Origin: Coriobacteriales bacterium
Lineage (GTDB): Bacteria; Actinomycetota; Coriobacteriia; Coriobacteriales; UBA8131
Direction of reading: 5' to 3'
Assembly (NCBI GenBank): GCA_031288185.1
Contig: JAITRZ010000056.1
Location: 1 to 42,090 of the forward strand
DNA: 42,090 nucleotides
Shown here: one piece after another, positions 16,413 through 25,215 of the stretch
Position numbering within the stretch: the first letter of the stretch is position 1
Layout of the letters: each line of letters starts with the position of its first letter
Made by a program: the position numbers and the translations under genes
Notes under the pieces: model-generated
Told to the model about the DNA's origin: nothing
The model's input: the letters and a program-made list of their open reading frames with translations, nothing else
Databases searched by the model: none

Positions 16413-18593
16413 ATGGCGCAGTTCCAAGAACAACAGATCCGTGACCGGGCTGCCTTTGATGACCAGCAGCTTTCTGCTGCTTCTCTTGAGTTGGCGGCGG
16501 TTCTCATGGGAGAGGCGGCCGCTTCTGATTATGTAGTGAACGAGCAGGTGCAGATACGGAATGCGGTCGACGAGATATGCCGCTTCTACGGTATCGCACG
16601 CGATACAGACGTTGCTTTTGACGCTGACATTGACGAGGGGCTCGAGCGTCTCCTTCGGCCCTCTGGTGTTATGTGGCGCCACGTGAAACTTGAGGGTGCG
16701 TGGCAAAAAAGTGCGAGCGAGGCAATGCTGTGCAGAACCAAGGCAGGTGGCTGGGTGGCGCTCATCCCTGTGCTTGGCGGTTATCGTTTCTTCGATTATG
16801 GCCAGCGGCGCGCGGTGAAGGTGGGCGCCCAGGCTGCGGCCCTGCTTGATGAGGATGCCATCTGCTTTTACCGACCGCTTCCCGACGACGCGACAGACCT
16901 GCGCGGCATCATTCGCTTCCTTTACCGGCGCACTGAAAAGGCTGACTTCGTCTTGATGCTGCTGGCAACCCTCATCGCGGCGCTCGTAGGCCTTATCCTG
17001 CCGTGGACAAACGAGTTCATCTTCTCATACGTGGTTCCCTCGGGACAGCTTTCCGGCCTTTGGGCGATCGCCGCTTTGCTGGTGGGGGCATCGCTTTCGA
17101 TGTTTTTCTTCACCATCTTGAAAAGTCTCTCGGCAACGCGTATCACTACAAAGCTGCAGATTGTCATGGAAAGCGCCGTCTTTGGCAAGCTCATCAACAT
17201 GCCGCCCGTCTTTTTCAAGGACTTCAGCGCGGGCGATCTCGCGAGCCGGGTCAATGTCCTTAACACGATCCCCTCCCTTATTGCCAGCGTTGCCTTCACA
17301 ACCTCGTTCGCCTCAATCTTCTCTGTGGTCTATGTAGTGCAGATAGGTATTATCGCACCAACGCTTGCCCTGCCCGCCATTTTTGCCATAGCCTTGCAGA
17401 TAGCGGTGGGGCTTATAAACGTACGGCTGGAGCAGACACTTATGCGTAGGCGCCTACCGGTTTCCAACAGGATAAACGCCATTGTGTTCTCGCTGTTTGC
17501 TGGCATCCAGAAGATACGGCTCGCCGGGGCCGAGAAGCGTGCGTTCGCGAAATGGGCGGCAACCTACAAAGAGCAGGCGCGTTGCGACTACAATCCTCCT
17601 ATCCTGCTTAAGCTGATGCCGGGCCTCAACATTCTGGCGAGCCTTGCGGGACTCATCCTCATCTACTTTATCGCGGCGAGCTCCGGCGTGGATGTCCCGC
17701 GCTACTTCGCTTTCATGACCGCCTACGGCCAGGTCGCCGGCGCACTCATCCCCATCATCGATATTGTGCGAAGCGTGGCGGGCATCGGTCCCATTCTTGA
17801 GACGGCTGAACCGCTCCTCAAGGAGCACTCGGAGCGCGGCGAGAGCAAGGAGATGCTGCGCTCCCTGGGTGGCTCCATCCGCGTCGAGGGAGTCTCATTT
17901 CGCTACGAGGACGGCACGCCACTGATCCTTGACAACCTGAACCTAAGCGTCAGGCGCGGCGAATACCTCGCCCTCGTAGGCAAGACGGGCTGCGGGAAGT
18001 CAACCCTGCTGCGCTTGCTGCTTGGCTTCGAGATGCCGCAGGCCGGTGCGATCTATTATGACGAGAAGGACATGGCGAAGCTCGACCTGAAGTCACTGCG
18101 CGGCAACATCGGCGTTGTCCTGCAGGCTGGCGAGTTGTTTCAGGGCGACATTTTCTCAAACATTAGCATATCCGCGCCGCGGCTCACGCTGCAAGAAGCG
18201 TGGGAGGCTGCCGAGTTGGCAGGGCTTGCCGACGACATTCGCGCCATGCCCATGGGGATGCGAACCATGATAAGCGAAGGTGGCGGCGGGCTCTCAGGCG
18301 GACAGCGGCAGCGCGTCATGATAGCGCGGGCGATAGCGTCAAAGCCAAACATACTTATGTTTGACGAGGCGACAAGCGCCCTTGATAACATCACTCAGCG
18401 GCAGGTTTCTACCTCTCTCGCCTCACTTAAGAGCACGCGCATCGTTGTGGCGCACCGACTCTCCACCATACGCGAGGCAAACCGCATTGTCGTGTTGGAC
18501 AGCGGCACCATCGCCGAGGACGGCTCCTACGATGAACTCATAGAGCAAAACGGCCTGTTCGCCAAACTTGTCTCCCGCCAACAACTCGCCTGA
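16413..18593 (+). CDS. Second NHLM-type ABC transporter, without peptidase domain
   Basis: A 726-residue protein. The first 170 residues are soluble and lack the C39 residues; NHLM-type partner transporters have such an extension in place of the peptidase. A six-helix membrane domain follows (about 175-460), then an ATPase domain with Walker A VGKTGCGKST near 521-530, signature LSGGQRQR near 627 and FDEATSALD. It presumably pairs with the preceding C39-ABC protein as a heterodimer or works as a second stage of export. It begins 6 nt after that gene and ends the export operon; the large palindrome at 18616 follows. Confidence 0.9.
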   Translation: MAQFQEQQIRDRAAFDDQQLSAASLELAAVLMGEAAASDYVVNEQVQIRNAVDEICRFYGIARDTDVAFDADIDEGLERLLRPSGVMWRHVKLEGAWQKSASEAMLCRTKAGGWVALIPVLGGYRFFDYGQRRAVKVGAQAAALLDEDAICFYRPLPDDATDLRGIIRFLYRRTEKADFVLMLLATLIAALVGLILPWTNEFIFSYVVPSGQLSGLWAIAALLVGASLSMFFFTILKSLSATRITTKLQIVMESAVFGKLINMPPVFFKDFSAGDLASRVNVLNTIPSLIASVAFTTSFASIFSVVYVVQIGIIAPTLALPAIFAIALQIAVGLINVRLEQTLMRRRLPVSNRINAIVFSLFAGIQKIRLAGAEKRAFAKWAATYKEQARCDYNPPILLKLMPGLNILASLAGLILIYFIAASSGVDVPRYFAFMTAYGQVAGALIPIIDIVRSVAGIGPILETAEPLLKEHSERGESKEMLRSLGGSIRVEGVSFRYEDGTPLILDNLNLSVRRGEYLALVGKTGCGKSTLLRLLLGFEMPQAGAIYYDEKDMAKLDLKSLRGNIGVVLQAGELFQGDIFSNISISAPRLTLQEAWEAAELAGLADDIRAMPMGMRTMISEGGGGLSGGQRQRVMIARAIASKPNILMFDEATSALDNITQRQVSTSLASLKSTRIVVAHRLSTIREANRIVVLDSGTIAEDGSYDELIEQNGLFAKLVSRQQLA

Positions 18594-18615
18594 GCAATCA
18601 GATTGATTTGACTGA

Positions 18616-18651
18616 GTGTATGTCAAGGTGCACATGCACCTTGACATACAC
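18616..18651. repeat. 36-nt palindrome after the export operon
   Basis: Two perfect 17-bp arms (GTGTATGTCAAGGTGCA, 18616-18632, and its complement, 18635-18651) are separated by only 2 nt. As RNA it would form a very stable hairpin, but no T-run follows (ATGTGTGTTG), so it is either a terminator that does not need one, a processing or stability element at the 3' end of the export mRNA, or a protein-binding site for the operon that follows. Confidence 0.6.
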
Positions 18652-18687
18652 ATGTGTGTTGTCGCTCGTCGCCGATAGTATGCAGGT

Positions 18688-18876
18688 ATGTTACACTCTA
18701 AACGTATGGCACGGAGGAACAGGATAAGAGCAAGGACACGCGATCAGGAACTAACGCAGGAACTAACGGACGAGTACATCGCGGCGAAACTGGCCGGTGC
18801 AGAGGATTTTAAGTCCGTCGACCTCGTCTCCTTATCGGCCATCAAGAAACATAATGATACGTTGGAACACATATAA
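18688..18876 (+). CDS. Small unrecognised ORF between export and signalling genes
   Basis: A possible 62-residue protein with a basic start (RRNRIRARTR) and a charged, helix-prone middle (QELTQELTDEYIAAKLAG). No family is recognised and there is no GG leader motif. The ribosome binding site is weak (GCAGG close to ATG 18688; ATG 18706 has none). It may be a real small gene, given the otherwise empty 380-nt gap, or a chance frame. Confidence 0.25.
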   Translation: MLHSKRMARRNRIRARTRDQELTQELTDEYIAAKLAGAEDFKSVDLVSLSAIKKHNDTLEHI

Positions 18877-18976
18877 TTGCCGTTGGATGAAATCTATCAA
18901 TCGGTCAATAAGCAGCAGCTAGCATAAAGGTGCCATCCCTTTGGCATGGAAGTGAGAGCGAGGAAGCAGGGCAGAT

Positions 18977-19276
18977 ATGGACATCTCGGCGACAGACCGT
19001 GACGGCGCGCATATCATCCACATCAGTGGAAGGTTGGATACCCTGACCGCGCCTGAGCTTGAAGAACCGCTCAGGCAGGCCATAGAGAAATATCCGGCGG
19101 TCGTGCTCGACTGCGAGCGGCTCGATTATGTGAGTAGCGCCGGCTTGCGTGTCCTGCTGACAGGGCAAAAAACGGCCATCGCCTCGGGCCATTCGTTTGC
19201 GCTGTCGGGTGTCTCAGATGCCGTGCACGAGGTATTTGATATGACAGGGTTTTCCGACATTCTGCAAATCGACTAA
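18977..19276 (+). CDS. STAS-domain anti-sigma factor antagonist
   Basis: A 99-residue single STAS domain of the SpoIIAA/RsbV type. The phosphorylation site region reads LDYVSSAGLRVLL, with Ser53/Ser54 as the candidate acceptor. In the known family the unphosphorylated form binds an RsbW-type kinase and frees its partner; the kinase inactivates it and a PP2C phosphatase reactivates it. Both kinds of partner are encoded directly downstream (ATPase domains at the ends of the 19332 and 22194 genes, PP2C in the latter), so this is the likely switch protein of the module. ATG 18977 is preceded by an A/G-rich stretch with GAGG and CAGGGCAG. Confidence 0.88.
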   Translation: MDISATDRDGAHIIHISGRLDTLTAPELEEPLRQAIEKYPAVVLDCERLDYVSSAGLRVLLTGQKTAIASGHSFALSGVSDAVHEVFDMTGFSDILQID

Positions 19277-19331
19277 AAGGACAGGACGGCACCTATCACC
19301 GTCGCCTGCGTGGGTCTGAGGCCGCGCGAGC

Positions 19332-21401
19332 GTGGGCGAGGTGTGTCGGACGAGCGACACGGAGGAAGGCGGCACGGGCGACGACCTATTCATACGTGGT
19401 GTTTTCGCGCGATACCTGGGGGCTTCCGTCGTTGGCATCATAGGGAGCTCAGCCAGTATTGTTGGAAGTTCAGTGCTGGCCGGCTTCATACTTGGGGCGC
19501 GGGTGCTTCCCGTGCTGTCGCTTGCGCTCCCGTTTTACTATCTGTTTGCGACAGCGGGCGCGATGATAGGAGTTGGCGGCGCGCAGGTCTGCGCTCATCT
19601 CATCGGTTGGCAACGCAACGCAGAATGTCAGCGCGCGTTCAGCCTTGTGTACGTGCTCGCTGTGCTGTTTGGCGTGCTGCTCGCTGTCGTCCTGATCCTG
19701 CTGATAGACCCCACCCTCGCTTTAATGGGCGCCGCACCTGACCTGCTTGGGCCAGCTCGCGACTACCTGACCGTACTTTGTTGCGGTGGCGTATTCATCA
19801 TCGGAATCTATCCCGCCTTCAATTTGCTCAGGCTCGACGGTCAGACAACAAAGGCCGCACTGCTGTTTGTGGTTATGGGCCTGCTTACTATCACGCTGGA
19901 TCTGTTGTTTCTGGTAGGATTTGGGTGGGGTATAGCGTCGGTAGCGATAGCAATATGCCTGTCGTACGGGTTCGTTTCGGTTACTGGGGCGCTCCTGCTG
20001 ATACGGCGCAGCCTGAACTTTCGCTTCGTATCACCGGTGGGTGGTGTAGTGAGCGGCGGCAAGGTTGCCGAGGTGAGTGATGTGGCAGGCGAAGCACCGG
20101 TTGCAAGCGTAGGCGACAAGGAGGATATCGAAGCAGACGGCGGAAGGGGCGGCGTGGCAAGCGGTGGCGTGAGCGACGCACTGAGGCTGGTGCGCGACAT
20201 CCTTACCACCGGCAGTCCTAACGCGCTGGAGAACCTCTGCATTGTGGCGCGTACGGCCGTGATAAACAACGTGGCGGGCGTAGCCTTTGGTGCCGTGGCG
20301 CTTGGTGCCTATGTCGTCATTGACAGCGCGACGACGGCTGCGCTTGTGTTCATCGCCGGTATATCAGGGGCGGCAATGGCGTTTTTGGGCGTGTTTTTCG
20401 CGGAGAAGGACTCGCACAACACGGTGCAGGTGCTCAGGCTAAGCTTTATCTGGGGTATACCGACAATCCTTGCGTTTACGCTGTTACTTGAGTTGTTTGC
20501 GCCCGACATAGCCCTCACGTTTGGCGCACGTACGGGCGAGGAACTTGCGGTGTTCTCCGTGGCTATCAGGGTGTTTGCTGCGGGGCTGCCATTTTTGTTG
20601 TTCAACTACGTGATGATAACCGTCTATCAGTCGCAGAGAAGGATGGGTGCAAGTAACGCTATCGTGCTCGTACGCGAATTGGCGGCTCCTCTCATCCTCA
20701 TGGGACTGCTAACGGTTCCCCTCGGTATGGCGGGCATCTGGGCAGCTTTTCCTGCCGCAGAGCTTCTGACCACTGCCATGGTACTGCTCTACGGCCTCAT
20801 GTGTCGCAGGAACAACCGGCAGCTTTCGCCCGTGTTTCTCGTCGACCGGCAGGCCGAGCGGGACGGCAAGAGCGTCTCGCTCACCGTGCGCAACGATCCG
20901 GCGAGTATCATGGCCGCCGTCGCCTCTATTGAGGAGTTCTGCGAGCGCAGGGGTCTTGGCGCGCGCCTTGCGATGGGCATACAGCTGTCACTGGAGGAAA
21001 TGATGGTCGCGATCAGTGAGCACAGCTTCGCGGGCCACTCGGGGCGCACGATGAACGTTCGCGTGCTTGTGTTGGGTGATGAGGTCATTATCCGCATCCG
21101 CAACGGGGGTGCACGCTTCAATCCCGTACACTATGCGAAGGATCGTATCGGCACTTTTATGCAGAGTGGCGCTGCGGATGAAGGCGTGGCTGCCGTGGCG
21201 GTGAGCGCACCTGGTGCGAACACGGGCGTACCTGGTGCAGACGTGTCCAGCGCGGTAGCAGGCATGGATAAGGGCGCAACTTCTGCAAGCGAAGCGGTTT
21301 TGGAGGTGACGGGTATCATGATGGTGCTAAAGATGGCTGAGGTGGTTGATTACCGTTCGACGTTTGGAACCAACAACCTTATGATGATTTTGCGTGGGTG
21401 A
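19332..21401 (+). CDS. MATE-family transporter fused to a C-terminal RsbW-like ATPase domain
   Basis: A 689-residue protein. Residues about 20-490 form a MATE/MVF-type transporter with about 12 helices, interrupted near 235-280 by a Gly/Val/Ala-rich hydrophilic loop. Residues about 520-689 resemble a HATPase_c_2 anti-sigma-type kinase: an N-box-like LSLEEMMVAISEH, then VIIRIRNGGARFNP, and a final GxxxMVLKMAEVVDYRSTFGTNNLMM. An inserted Ala/Gly/Val-rich segment (about 620-645) breaks the domain. Fusion of a membrane transporter to a switch-kinase domain is unusual and suggests that transport state and STAS phosphorylation are coupled. The start is uncertain (GTG 19332 has no clear ribosome binding site). 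The stop overlaps the next gene's GTG. Confidence 0.78.
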   Translation: MGEVCRTSDTEEGGTGDDLFIRGVFARYLGASVVGIIGSSASIVGSSVLAGFILGARVLPVLSLALPFYYLFATAGAMIGVGGAQVCAHLIGWQRNAECQRAFSLVYVLAVLFGVLLAVVLILLIDPTLALMGAAPDLLGPARDYLTVLCCGGVFIIGIYPAFNLLRLDGQTTKAALLFVVMGLLTITLDLLFLVGFGWGIASVAIAICLSYGFVSVTGALLLIRRSLNFRFVSPVGGVVSGGKVAEVSDVAGEAPVASVGDKEDIEADGGRGGVASGGVSDALRLVRDILTTGSPNALENLCIVARTAVINNVAGVAFGAVALGAYVVIDSATTAALVFIAGISGAAMAFLGVFFAEKDSHNTVQVLRLSFIWGIPTILAFTLLLELFAPDIALTFGARTGEELAVFSVAIRVFAAGLPFLLFNYVMITVYQSQRRMGASNAIVLVRELAAPLILMGLLTVPLGMAGIWAAFPAAELLTTAMVLLYGLMCRRNNRQLSPVFLVDRQAERDGKSVSLTVRNDPASIMAAVASIEEFCERRGLGARLAMGIQLSLEEMMVAISEHSFAGHSGRTMNVRVLVLGDEVIIRIRNGGARFNPVHYAKDRIGTFMQSGAADEGVAAVAVSAPGANTGVPGADVSSAVAGMDKGATSASEAVLEVTGIMMVLKMAEVVDYRSTFGTNNLMMILRG

Positions 21402-22201
21402 GCCGTATGGGTGACAGACTTGAAAAGGCACGAGGGGAGACAACCGCGTTCGCAAATGAGGCCGGCGCCTTTTTCCTGGATGTCGCTACACCCAACGATG
21501 TGCCCGAACTCGCAAAACTAAACGTAAGCGTCAAGCTCGATATGGCACACTATGAGCGAACATTCTCACAAGGCGAAACGGGGTTTGCACGCAGGGGTGG
21601 CTTCTTTAAGGTGATGGACGCGCATGATATCGCCCGCTGCATAGGCGATGCTCGTTCTATCATTTTTACGCTCAGAGATGAAGGAGCCGGCGCGTCGCAC
21701 GGGCGTATTGTCGCGTCGCTGTGGGCATCACTTGAGGATCCGGGCTTTGCCGAGCCTTCGCCAAGTCTCGCCCGTTATATTGACGGGAATCCTGCGTTCG
21801 CAGAGGCGGGTGCCCACGGAGCGGTCTGTTATGGTAGGGAACTCATCGTTGCACGTGACGCTCCTCGGTTCATAAGCCCCGGCGCGGCGGTGTTCTACGG
21901 GAGCTTGTGTGCCCTGCGAACTGCGGGCTTCAACTATGTGCTCTCGGAGGTCTACCGCGTCGTGGCCTATTGTGTCTGCTCTCGCACGCATTCCGTCAAC
22001 ATCACCAACGAGGCGGCGCTTCGCAGTGTTGTGGAGGTAGGCGGTCTGCGCATCGCTACCAATAGGCTGAGGACGCTTGATTGTGAGGGGAACTTAAACA
22101 TCACCATCGAGCCTCAGGTTGTGCTGTTTGATTGTGCGGCTGTGCTGCAAAGACTTGGCGAAGAGTTGCCGGTGCGGGCCAGGGGAGAGCGACATGCCTG
22201 A
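21398..22201 (+). CDS. GNAT-like putative acyltransferase in the partner-switching operon
   Basis: About 265 residues with no membrane segment. The layout is weakly like a GNAT N-acyltransferase: an opening such as ATPNDVPELAKLN, a central GRELIVARDAPRF strand and a helix SLCALRTAGFNYVLSEVYRV followed by NITNEAALR. The acetyl-CoA loop is not clear, so function is open; it may make a small-molecule signal or modify a peptide. GTG 21398 overlaps the stop of the preceding gene by 4 nt, and ATG 21407 is the alternative start. Its own stop overlaps the start of the phosphatase gene, so the three are translationally coupled. Confidence 0.5.
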   Translation: MSRMGDRLEKARGETTAFANEAGAFFLDVATPNDVPELAKLNVSVKLDMAHYERTFSQGETGFARRGGFFKVMDAHDIARCIGDARSIIFTLRDEGAGASHGRIVASLWASLEDPGFAEPSPSLARYIDGNPAFAEAGAHGAVCYGRELIVARDAPRFISPGAAVFYGSLCALRTAGFNYVLSEVYRVVAYCVCSRTHSVNITNEAALRSVVEVGGLRIATNRLRTLDCEGNLNITIEPQVVLFDCAAVLQRLGEELPVRARGERHA

Positions 22202-25055
22202 GACACCAGCGCCTGTACCCCCTGAAACGCCCCTCCTACCCGCGCCCCTCGTAGCGCCTCCACCCACGCCACCCGCGCCGCCTGAGGTGGCGCCTGAAAC
22301 ATCCACACCACCCGTGCCCTCCGCAGTGTCTATGGTCTCCCCTTCTTCCAGCTCGCCCAGCAGGCTCTCCGACCGCCTGTTTGGGGCCAGGGGCGGTTCC
22401 ATCTCCAACAAGATTCTCACGGCCTTTCTCCTTGTCTCCATCTTTGGAATGCTTGCCATCATCGTTATGGCCGAGTTGATGTTTCAAGGTATCATTGGCG
22501 TGACGGAGCAGAGCAACCTCAGTATTGGCGAGGCGGCGGCTCAACGTAGCGATGAGGCGCTGACGGCCACCGTGCTCTCCAACACGGAGCAGTTGGCCCT
22601 GGCAAAGGCCGCCGTCATTGATGAGTCCCTCAAGCGCCTGTCTGGCGACCTCGTGACACTGGCGAACTACATCAACGGGCTTTACGCGCATCCGGAGGAT
22701 TATCGGGCGGCACCCTTCGATCACGTGCGCGTGGCCCCCACCGATGTGCTCACGCTTCAGTGGGCGCTCTCTCCCAACATGCCCGGCATGGTGTCCCCAT
22801 CGCGCTTCGATGAGCGCGACCTTGAGGACGCGGGGGTGCTCGACGAGACCTGGCTGCTTGGCAACATTGAGCATGCGGGCGGCGCGCTGATGGCCGACGA
22901 GTCGCACATTTCTTCGATCTATCTCACGACATCGGGCGGCATCAACATTGGTTACGATAGTTTTGCGCAGGAGAAGCGCGCTGTTGATACCATCGACCTT
23001 AGGGAGCGGGACTGGTACGTAGGCGCGCGCGACAATGACGGGATCTACCTGTCAAACACCTACCGCGACTCGTTTGACCGCGGGCTAAACATCACCATGT
23101 CAATGCCTGTCAAGGGGCCTGACGGTGTCTTCAAGGGCGTGGTTGGTATCGACATCAACATCTCCGATCTTGACGACATCGTCACAGAGACGGTTGCGAG
23201 TTCTAACGGATACGCAGTGCTGCTCAACGGCGGCGAGATAATCTCCGCCCCTGGGCTTGATGAGGGCAATGAGAACGACCTCACTCTGTTTTTGGGGAGC
23301 GAGGCGCACGGTATTATCGAGCGGATGAGGGGCGACTTTTCCGATTCGGGGGAAACGCGGGTAGGTGCCGACGCGCGGGAATTCTTCGCGGTGTGGGCTC
23401 CCGTCACAACGACGAAGTGGCAGTTGGTCATCTTGGTTCCCAAGTTGGACATCGTCGCACCTTCCGTTGAACTCCACTCAGAAATATCGACGATGGCGGA
23501 TGAAGCCGCCTCTTTCGCGAGTAACCGCATCATGGTTGTACATGTCATTCTCATCGGCATCGCCGCTCTGCTCGTGGCGGGCTCAATTATCACCTCGCGC
23601 TACATCTCCCTTCGCATAACCCGCCCCATCACCAGGCTTAGTGCCGATGTCGATAGGATGGCAACCGGCACCCTCGACTACCGCTCAGACATCACCACGG
23701 GCGACGAGATAGAGGCGTTGAGCCACAGTTTCGAGAACATGACGCGGCAGTTGAAGGGCTACATCGCTGAGATCAATCAGGCGACCGCAGAAAAGGAGCG
23801 CATCAGTACTGAGCTCAACGTTGCCGCCAACATCCAGGCTGCCATGCTGCCAAACACCTTTCCGCCGTTTCCCGGCCGTGACGAGTTTGACATCTTTGCG
23901 ACCATGCAACCCGCCAGGGAGGTAGGGGGCGACTTCTACGACTTCTTCTTCATAGACGAGCGGCGGCTGGCCGTGGTGATTGCGGATGTTTCGGGCAAGG
24001 GGATTCCTGCGGCGCTGTTCATGGTGGTCGCAAAGACCCTCATAAAGAGCAGCGCCCAGATGGGAACGCGCCCGGCCGAAGTTTTTGAGGCCGTCAATGA
24101 TCTGCTTGCCGAGAACAACGATGCCGGCATGTTTGTCACGGCCTTCATGGGCTATCTGGATGTGGAGAGCGGTATGCTGACCTGCGTGAACGCGGGACAC
24201 AACCCTCCCTGCCTAGGCTGTGGCGGCGGCGGCTTCGCTCCGCTTGCCGTCAAGCCCGGCTTTGTCCTTGGCGGGTTTTCCGGTATGCGTTATAAGGAAC
24301 ATACTTTCGTTCTCAAGCCGGGTGCCACCCTGTTTCTCTACACTGATGGGGTAACTGAGGCTACCTCGCCAGCTTTGGAGCTGTTCTCCGAAAAACGCCT
24401 TGTCGCGACGCTCAACCGCCTGAAGGATGTCTCGATAAATGACCTTGTGAGGGGGCTTGTCGATGACATCGAGGACTTCTCGATGGGCGCGGAACAGGCA
24501 GACGACATCACTATGCTGGTGTTGCGGACAAACACGCCCGCTCTGTCGTCGGCATCCCGTAGACAAAAGGCCAGACCCGCAAAGACTACGTCCTCACCAA
24601 TCGCGCCAGAGCCAGAGCTGGTGGCGCCTTTGGAGGCTGAGTTTTTGGACATAGACGCGCGGGACACCAATCTGCCCAAGGTACTCGATTTTGTCTGCGC
24701 GAGGCTTCGAGCGGCTGGCTTTGGCGAGCGACAGTTAAACAGGGTTGCGCTTGCTGTGGAGGAAGTGTTTGTGAATATTGCTCATTATGCCTATGGGGGC
24801 GCAGTTGGGCTCGCGACAATACGGGTGAGCGCAGATGGGCAGAGCGGTACGGCCACCATTGAGATGTGCGACCGGGGCAGCAGCTTTAACCCGCTGGCCA
24901 AGCCCGACCCCGATCTGGCGCTGTCGGCGCAGGAACGTGCGGTAGGGGGTTTGGGGGTGTTCATGGCCAGGCAGATAGTTGACGAGATTTCCTACAGGCG
25001 CGAGGATGGGATGAACAGGCTTCTTTTGACGGTGACGCGTAATGACAACGGGTGA
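22194..25055 (+). CDS. Cache-HAMP-PP2C (SpoIIE) phosphatase with C-terminal RsbW-like ATPase domain
   Basis: A 953-residue membrane receptor. Residues 1-60 are Pro-rich and cytoplasmic, a helix follows near 70-95, then an extracellular Cache-like sensor (about 100-430; RERDWYVGARDNDGIYLS and VFKGVVGIDINISDL are typical), a second helix near 445-467 and a HAMP segment (RITRPITRLSADVDRMATG from about 473). The SpoIIE-type PP2C domain has EVGGDFYDFF near 573, IADVSGKGIPAALFM near 595 and EQADDITML near 768. The tail (about 830-953) is an RsbW-like ATPase: VALAVEEVFVNIAHYAYG, EMCDRGSSFNPL, GGLGVFMARQIVDEI. It can plausibly both dephosphorylate and phosphorylate the STAS protein at 18977 in response to an outside ligand. 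ATG 22194 overlaps the end of the previous gene. Confidence 0.9.
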   Translation: MPETPAPVPPETPLLPAPLVAPPPTPPAPPEVAPETSTPPVPSAVSMVSPSSSSPSRLSDRLFGARGGSISNKILTAFLLVSIFGMLAIIVMAELMFQGIIGVTEQSNLSIGEAAAQRSDEALTATVLSNTEQLALAKAAVIDESLKRLSGDLVTLANYINGLYAHPEDYRAAPFDHVRVAPTDVLTLQWALSPNMPGMVSPSRFDERDLEDAGVLDETWLLGNIEHAGGALMADESHISSIYLTTSGGINIGYDSFAQEKRAVDTIDLRERDWYVGARDNDGIYLSNTYRDSFDRGLNITMSMPVKGPDGVFKGVVGIDINISDLDDIVTETVASSNGYAVLLNGGEIISAPGLDEGNENDLTLFLGSEAHGIIERMRGDFSDSGETRVGADAREFFAVWAPVTTTKWQLVILVPKLDIVAPSVELHSEISTMADEAASFASNRIMVVHVILIGIAALLVAGSIITSRYISLRITRPITRLSADVDRMATGTLDYRSDITTGDEIEALSHSFENMTRQLKGYIAEINQATAEKERISTELNVAANIQAAMLPNTFPPFPGRDEFDIFATMQPAREVGGDFYDFFFIDERRLAVVIADVSGKGIPAALFMVVAKTLIKSSAQMGTRPAEVFEAVNDLLAENNDAGMFVTAFMGYLDVESGMLTCVNAGHNPPCLGCGGGGFAPLAVKPGFVLGGFSGMRYKEHTFVLKPGATLFLYTDGVTEATSPALELFSEKRLVATLNRLKDVSINDLVRGLVDDIEDFSMGAEQADDITMLVLRTNTPALSSASRRQKARPAKTTSSPIAPEPELVAPLEAEFLDIDARDTNLPKVLDFVCARLRAAGFGERQLNRVALAVEEVFVNIAHYAYGGAVGLATIRVSADGQSGTATIEMCDRGSSFNPLAKPDPDLALSAQERAVGGLGVFMARQIVDEISYRREDGMNRLLLTVTRNDNG

Positions 25056-25069
25056 GAGCGCAAGCGCTC
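25056..25069 (+). repeat. Small hairpin at the end of the signalling operon
   Basis: GAGCGC-AA-GCGCTC follows the phosphatase stop codon directly. There is no T-run, so a terminator role is unproven. Confidence 0.25.
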
Positions 25070-25215
25070 AGGCTACCGGATGCTGGTGCTGGGGCTGGTA
25101 CTGGCAAAGTTGTCTGTCCTTACCGGTCACGGCTGTGGCATAATGACAGGCAAGGGATTTGCGCAAAGTGTCAAACCTCTGTAAGGGTAGCAAAACCACG
25201 ATGATTGGAGTTGTC

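Noticed and set aside
12304-25055. The 12-25 kb region as an integrated mobile element.
   Set aside because: No integrase, transposase, att repeats or tRNA flank are visible; a different base composition is only an impression and was not computed.
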